Position numbers and translations under genes: made by a program. Below are positions 5,197-7,831 of a stretch of DNA of 7,831 nucleotides, in pieces. The stretch is taken from assembly GCA_021798235.1 (NCBI GenBank), contig JAJZMO010000311.1, positions 1 to 7,831 of the forward strand, given 5' to 3'. The notes below the pieces were generated by a model. The model had not been told where the DNA came from, searched no databases, and saw only the letters and a list, made by a program, of their open reading frames with translations. This DNA is from Acidobacteriota bacterium (lineage in GTDB: Bacteria; Acidobacteriota; Terriglobia; Terriglobales; Acidobacteriaceae). Position 1 is the stretch's first letter. Every line of letters begins with the position of its first letter.

Positions 5197-6471
5197 TTAG
5201 CAGACGAGGCGGTCGCGGGAGAGTTTGATGCCTTCGAGGCGGCCGAGGAGGGTGACGGCGACGAGTTCGGGGCGGAGGAGTTGCTGGGCCATCTGGGTGA
5301 TCTGGTCGCTGGTGACCTCTTCGACCTTCTGAAGGATTTCGTCGAAGCTGGCGAACTGGTGGAAGTACATCTCCTGGCGGGCGAGGTTGGACATGCGCGC
5401 GGTGGAGCTTTCGAGAGAGAGCAGGAGGTTGCCCTTGAGCTGGTCCTTGGCTCGGCGTAGCTCGCCGGGGTCGACGGGTTCGGACTTGATGCGGCGGAAT
5501 TCAGCCATGATGAGATCGACGACGTTGATGGCCTGGGCGGCGGAGGTTCCGGCGTAGACGCAGAGCGAGCCAGTGTCGCGGTAGGGGGCGAGGTCGCTGT
5601 AGATGGAGTAGACGAGGCCGCGTTCTTCGCGGATGGTCTGGAAGAGGCGGGAGCTCATGCCGCCGCCGAGGATGTTGTTAAGGAGGAGCGTGATGTAGCG
5701 CTTCTCGTGATTGACCTGGGGAGCGGGGACGCCGAGGCAGAGCTGGACCTGTTCGAGAGCTTTCTTGTTGCGGAGCTGGATGCGGGCGTGGGTTTTGGGC
5801 GGGGCCTGATCGTGGATGGTTTTGCCGGCGGGCAGGACCTCGAAGCGGCGACGGACCTGCTCGACGAAGTCGTCGTGCTGGAGGTTGCCGGCGGCGGTGA
5901 AGGTGATGTTTCCGCCGAGGAAGCGGTCGGCGTAGTAGCTGAAGAGGGTGTCCTGCTCGAAGCGCTTGACGGTTTCGCGGGTGCCAAGGATGGGCTTGGC
6001 GAGGGGATGGCCTTTCCAGAAGGACTGGGTGAAGATTTCGTGGACGAGGTAGTCGGGGTTGTCCTCGTCGATCTTGATTTCTTCAAGGACGACGCCGCGC
6101 TCGCGGTGGATGTCGTCATGGGAAAAGACGGGGTTGAGGACGATGTCGGAAAGGACGTCGACGGCGGTGGGGACGTGCTCGTCGAGGACCTTGATGTTGA
6201 AGCAGATGGTTTCCTTGCCGGTGAAAGCGTCGATGTTGCCGCCGATGGCGTCGACTTCGCGAGCGATGTGCTGGGCGGAGCGGTGTTTGGTGCCTTTGAA
6301 GACCATGTGCTCGACGAAGTGGGAGATGCCGTTGACTTCGGGCAGCTCGTGGCGGGAGCCGGTATTGATCCAGACGCCCATGGCGACGGAGCGGACGTGG
6401 TCCATGCGCTCGGTGAGGATGGTGAGGCCGTTGGGGAGTGTGGTGCGCTGAATGTCGCGTTCTTGATTCAT
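5197..6471 (-). CDS. M16-family zinc peptidase (processing-peptidase-like)
   Basis: A 424-residue single-unit M16 peptidase related to the mitochondrial processing peptidase beta subunit and Bacillus YmxG. Seen: the N-terminal LPNGLTILTERM and the inverted zinc motif HFVEH at 51-55 in its usual setting (GISHFVEHMVFKGT). The third ligand lies about 75 residues on, in VLEEIKIDEDNPD (Glu130/131). The second M16 half shows GGGMSSRLFQTIREERGLVYSIYS (269-292), the substrate-binding Arg/Tyr region typical of active enzymes. Catalytic residues and length are intact, so an active endopeptidase that degrades or processes unfolded peptides is expected. No signal peptide is visible, so it is probably cytoplasmic. 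The start at 6471 matches the family N-terminus, but no good ribosome binding site is seen upstream. It is divergent from rlmN with a 96-base gap that must hold both promoters. Confidence 0.93.
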   Translation of the reverse strand: MNQERDIQRTTLPNGLTILTERMDHVRSVAMGVWINTGSRHELPEVNGISHFVEHMVFKGTKHRSAQHIAREVDAIGGNIDAFTGKETICFNIKVLDEHVPTAVDVLSDIVLNPVFSHDDIHRERGVVLEEIKIDEDNPDYLVHEIFTQSFWKGHPLAKPILGTRETVKRFEQDTLFSYYADRFLGGNITFTAAGNLQHDDFVEQVRRRFEVLPAGKTIHDQAPPKTHARIQLRNKKALEQVQLCLGVPAPQVNHEKRYITLLLNNILGGGMSSRLFQTIREERGLVYSIYSDLAPYRDTGSLCVYAGTSAAQAINVVDLIMAEFRRIKSEPVDPGELRRAKDQLKGNLLLSLESSTARMSNLARQEMYFHQFASFDEILQKVEEVTSDQITQMAQQLLRPELVAVTLLGRLEGIKLSRDRLVC

Positions 6472-6567
6472 AAAATTCGTATCAGGTCCCGGAGCTGCAG
6501 CCCGAACGATGTGCGCGAAAGAGGTGGCGGCGGCGACTCCCGAGGGGTGGGTTATCCTCAGGATGGG
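6472..6567. promoter_or_regulatory. Divergent intergenic region of the M16 gene and rlmN
   Basis: The 96-base gap must contain promoters for both genes. On + a TATCCT (6553-6558) could be a -10 element giving a very short rlmN leader, but no matching -35 is clear. On - nothing resembling both hexamers is convincing. AGGA at 6560-6563 is the likely rlmN ribosome binding site. Confidence 0.3.
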
Positions 6568-7713
6568 ATGACATCGGGCGGGAAGATCCTGACTACTATT
6601 TTAGACGCTCGCGGCGGCGAGCGGTCGCACCCCCTGTTTGGTCTTAATTTTGAGCAACTTATGGAAGCGTTGGGTGCACTGGAACTGCCCGGGTGGCGGA
6701 TTCGGCAGGTGGAGCACGCCCTTTACCGGGAGTGGGTGGGCGATCTGAGCGAGGTGACGACGCTGCCGGTGGCGTTGCGGGATCGACTGGCGGGAGAAGG
6801 ATTTTGGGTGGGGCTGCCGGAGATTGTGGAGAGCTTTGAGAGCGTGGATGGTACGGAGCGCTACCTGATTGCCGGGCTGGACGGGCAGACGGTGGAGACG
6901 GTGTGGATGCCGGGCGGCGATGGCGGCGAGACGGGGGATGGCTCAGAGGAAGATGCGGCGCAGCGGGCGACGATTTGCGTTTCGAGCCAGATTGGGTGCG
7001 CGGTGAACTGCCAGTTCTGCCTGACGGCGCAACTGGGAATCGTGCGGAACCTGACGGCAGGCGAGATTGCCGGGCAGGTGGTTGCGGTGCTGAAGCGGCA
7101 GCAGGTGAAGATTGGGCGGGACCGGATCAACCTGGTGTTTATGGGAATGGGCGAGCCGTTCCTGAACTACGACGCATTTATGGATGCGGTGCGGCTGCTG
7201 GTGGAGGAAGTTGGGATTCCGGCGTCGCGGATGACGGTTTCGACTTCGGGGATTGTGCCGGGGATATTGCGATTCGCGGAGGAGACGGTGCGGCCGAAAC
7301 TGGCGATCAGCCTGAATGCTCCGGATGATGCGATTCGGGCCGAGGTGATGCCCATCAATCGCAAGTGGGATATTGCGGCGGTTCTGGATGCTGTGAGGAA
7401 AGTGCCGCTGCGGCCGAAGGAGCGGGTGACATTTGAGTACGTGCTGCTGGGGGGCGTAAATGACCGGCAGGAGGACGCGGAAAAAGTGGTGAAGCTGCTG
7501 CGGAGGGCGAATTTGCCGCTGAAGGTGAACCTGATTGTTTGGAATCCGGGGCCGGGGACGGCGTACCGGATGCCGGAGGCTGGGGATGTGGCGGCGTTTC
7601 AGGAATACCTGGTGGAGAAGGGGATTCCAGCGTATATCCGGCGGCCCCGGGGGCGGGATATTTATGCGGCCTGCGGGCAGTTGAAGCGGACGGTGCGGGA
7701 AGCGGCGGGTTAG
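6568..7713 (+). CDS. rlmN: Dual-specificity rRNA/tRNA adenine-C2 methyltransferase RlmN
   Basis: A 381-residue radical SAM methyltransferase that makes 2-methyladenosine at A2503 of 23S rRNA and, in E. coli, A37 of some tRNAs. Seen: the N-terminal domain PGWRIRQVEHALYREW (41-56); ETVWMP (110-115); CVSSQIGCAVNCQFC with Cys137 (E. coli Cys118) and the cluster cysteines 144, 148 and 151 in CxxxCxxC spacing; the SAM motif FMGMGEP (191-197); STSGIVPGI; LAISLNAP (246-252); VNLIVWNPGPGT (320-331); and Cys369 in ACGQL (E. coli Cys355, the methyl-carrying residue). All catalytic residues are present. An acidic Gly-rich insert (116-131) lengthens the loop before the cluster. ATG 6568 follows AGGA. The frame stays open 861 bases further upstream, but that part is antisense to the M16 gene. 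An ATG at 6661 would cut into the N-terminal domain. A GTG at 6547 is a possible alternative start. Confidence 0.96.
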   Translation: MTSGGKILTTILDARGGERSHPLFGLNFEQLMEALGALELPGWRIRQVEHALYREWVGDLSEVTTLPVALRDRLAGEGFWVGLPEIVESFESVDGTERYLIAGLDGQTVETVWMPGGDGGETGDGSEEDAAQRATICVSSQIGCAVNCQFCLTAQLGIVRNLTAGEIAGQVVAVLKRQQVKIGRDRINLVFMGMGEPFLNYDAFMDAVRLLVEEVGIPASRMTVSTSGIVPGILRFAEETVRPKLAISLNAPDDAIRAEVMPINRKWDIAAVLDAVRKVPLRPKERVTFEYVLLGGVNDRQEDAEKVVKLLRRANLPLKVNLIVWNPGPGTAYRMPEAGDVAAFQEYLVEKGIPAYIRRPRGRDIYAACGQLKRTVREAAG

Positions 7714-7743
7714 AGCGATTTCAGGATCGCTATGCCCATTTTT
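7714..7743 (+). terminator. Possible terminator of rlmN
   Basis: A perfect 6-pair stem AGCGAT/ATCGCT (7714-7719 with 7726-7731) with a 6-base loop begins right after the stop codon. The T-run at 7739-7743 is seven bases away from the stem, further than usual, so efficiency is uncertain. Confidence 0.45.
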
Positions 7744-7831
7744 AGAATCGTCAGGGCCGCTGCTCCCTGTTGGTCGCATCGACTGGAAAGTTGTCATTTC
7801 GGGGTACAGTTATCCTGAAACCGCTCCAGGA
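7744..7831. other. Start of the next spacer; possible promoter elements
   Basis: No gene begins inside the window. TTGTCA (7791-7796) resembles a -35 hexamer and TATCCT (7811-7816) a -10, but only 14 bases separate them, which is too short for a standard promoter. The GTTATCCT here also occurs just before rlmN. A downstream gene on + is likely but not visible. Confidence 0.25.

Overview
The window looks like a piece of chromosome from a GC-rich acidobacterium (Terriglobia; Granulicella, Edaphobacter or Terriglobus type). This is an inference. It rests on a BlaI-type repressor paired with an M56 peptidase that carries a TonB C-terminal domain, on a STAS protein with a DSMGLG signature, and on an intergenic palindrome ending in a sequence I associate with acidobacterial spacers. 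No phage, transposase, CRISPR array, rRNA or tRNA was found.

Layout. Positions 1-643 hold no convincing gene. This stretch has an intrinsic terminator at the left edge, an imperfect direct repeat, a strong bidirectional terminator at 347-376 and several small hairpins. Next come an ornithine cyclodeaminase/mu-crystallin family enzyme (644-1555, +), a convergent single-domain STAS protein (1677-2042, -) and, head to head with it, a small SAM-dependent methyltransferase (2077-2688, +). A regulated promoter (about 2794-2852) then drives a two-gene operon: a BlaI/MecI-type repressor (2857-3258) overlapping by 8 bases a membrane M56 metallopeptidase-TonB fusion (3251-4840). A likely 42-residue charged protein (4915-5043, -) and a dispersed-type palindrome (5107-5132) follow. 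The last part holds an M16 zinc peptidase (5197-6471, -) and, divergent from it, rlmN (6568-7713, +), with a possible terminator and the start of the next spacer at the right edge.

How the parts work together. The BlaI-M56 pair is the one clear regulatory circuit: the membrane protein should sense something in the envelope and relieve repression by the DNA-binding protein, which probably represses its own promoter. Two sites of the form TCCTA-N6-TAG, with centres 42 bases apart, bracket the core promoter and are the best operator candidates. The methyltransferase, STAS protein, cyclodeaminase-like enzyme, M16 peptidase and RlmN look like independent single-gene units.

Composition. The + strand is G-rich throughout. 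Genes on + favour G-ending codons and genes on - favour C-ending codons, so codon choice follows the strand, as expected from replication-strand skew. The same bias opens long false reading frames opposite real genes. I see no wholly new system. The most interesting points are the paired operator-like sites, the cysteine-bearing segment and TonB domain in the sensor, the missing phosphoacceptor in the STAS protein, and the small charged ORF.
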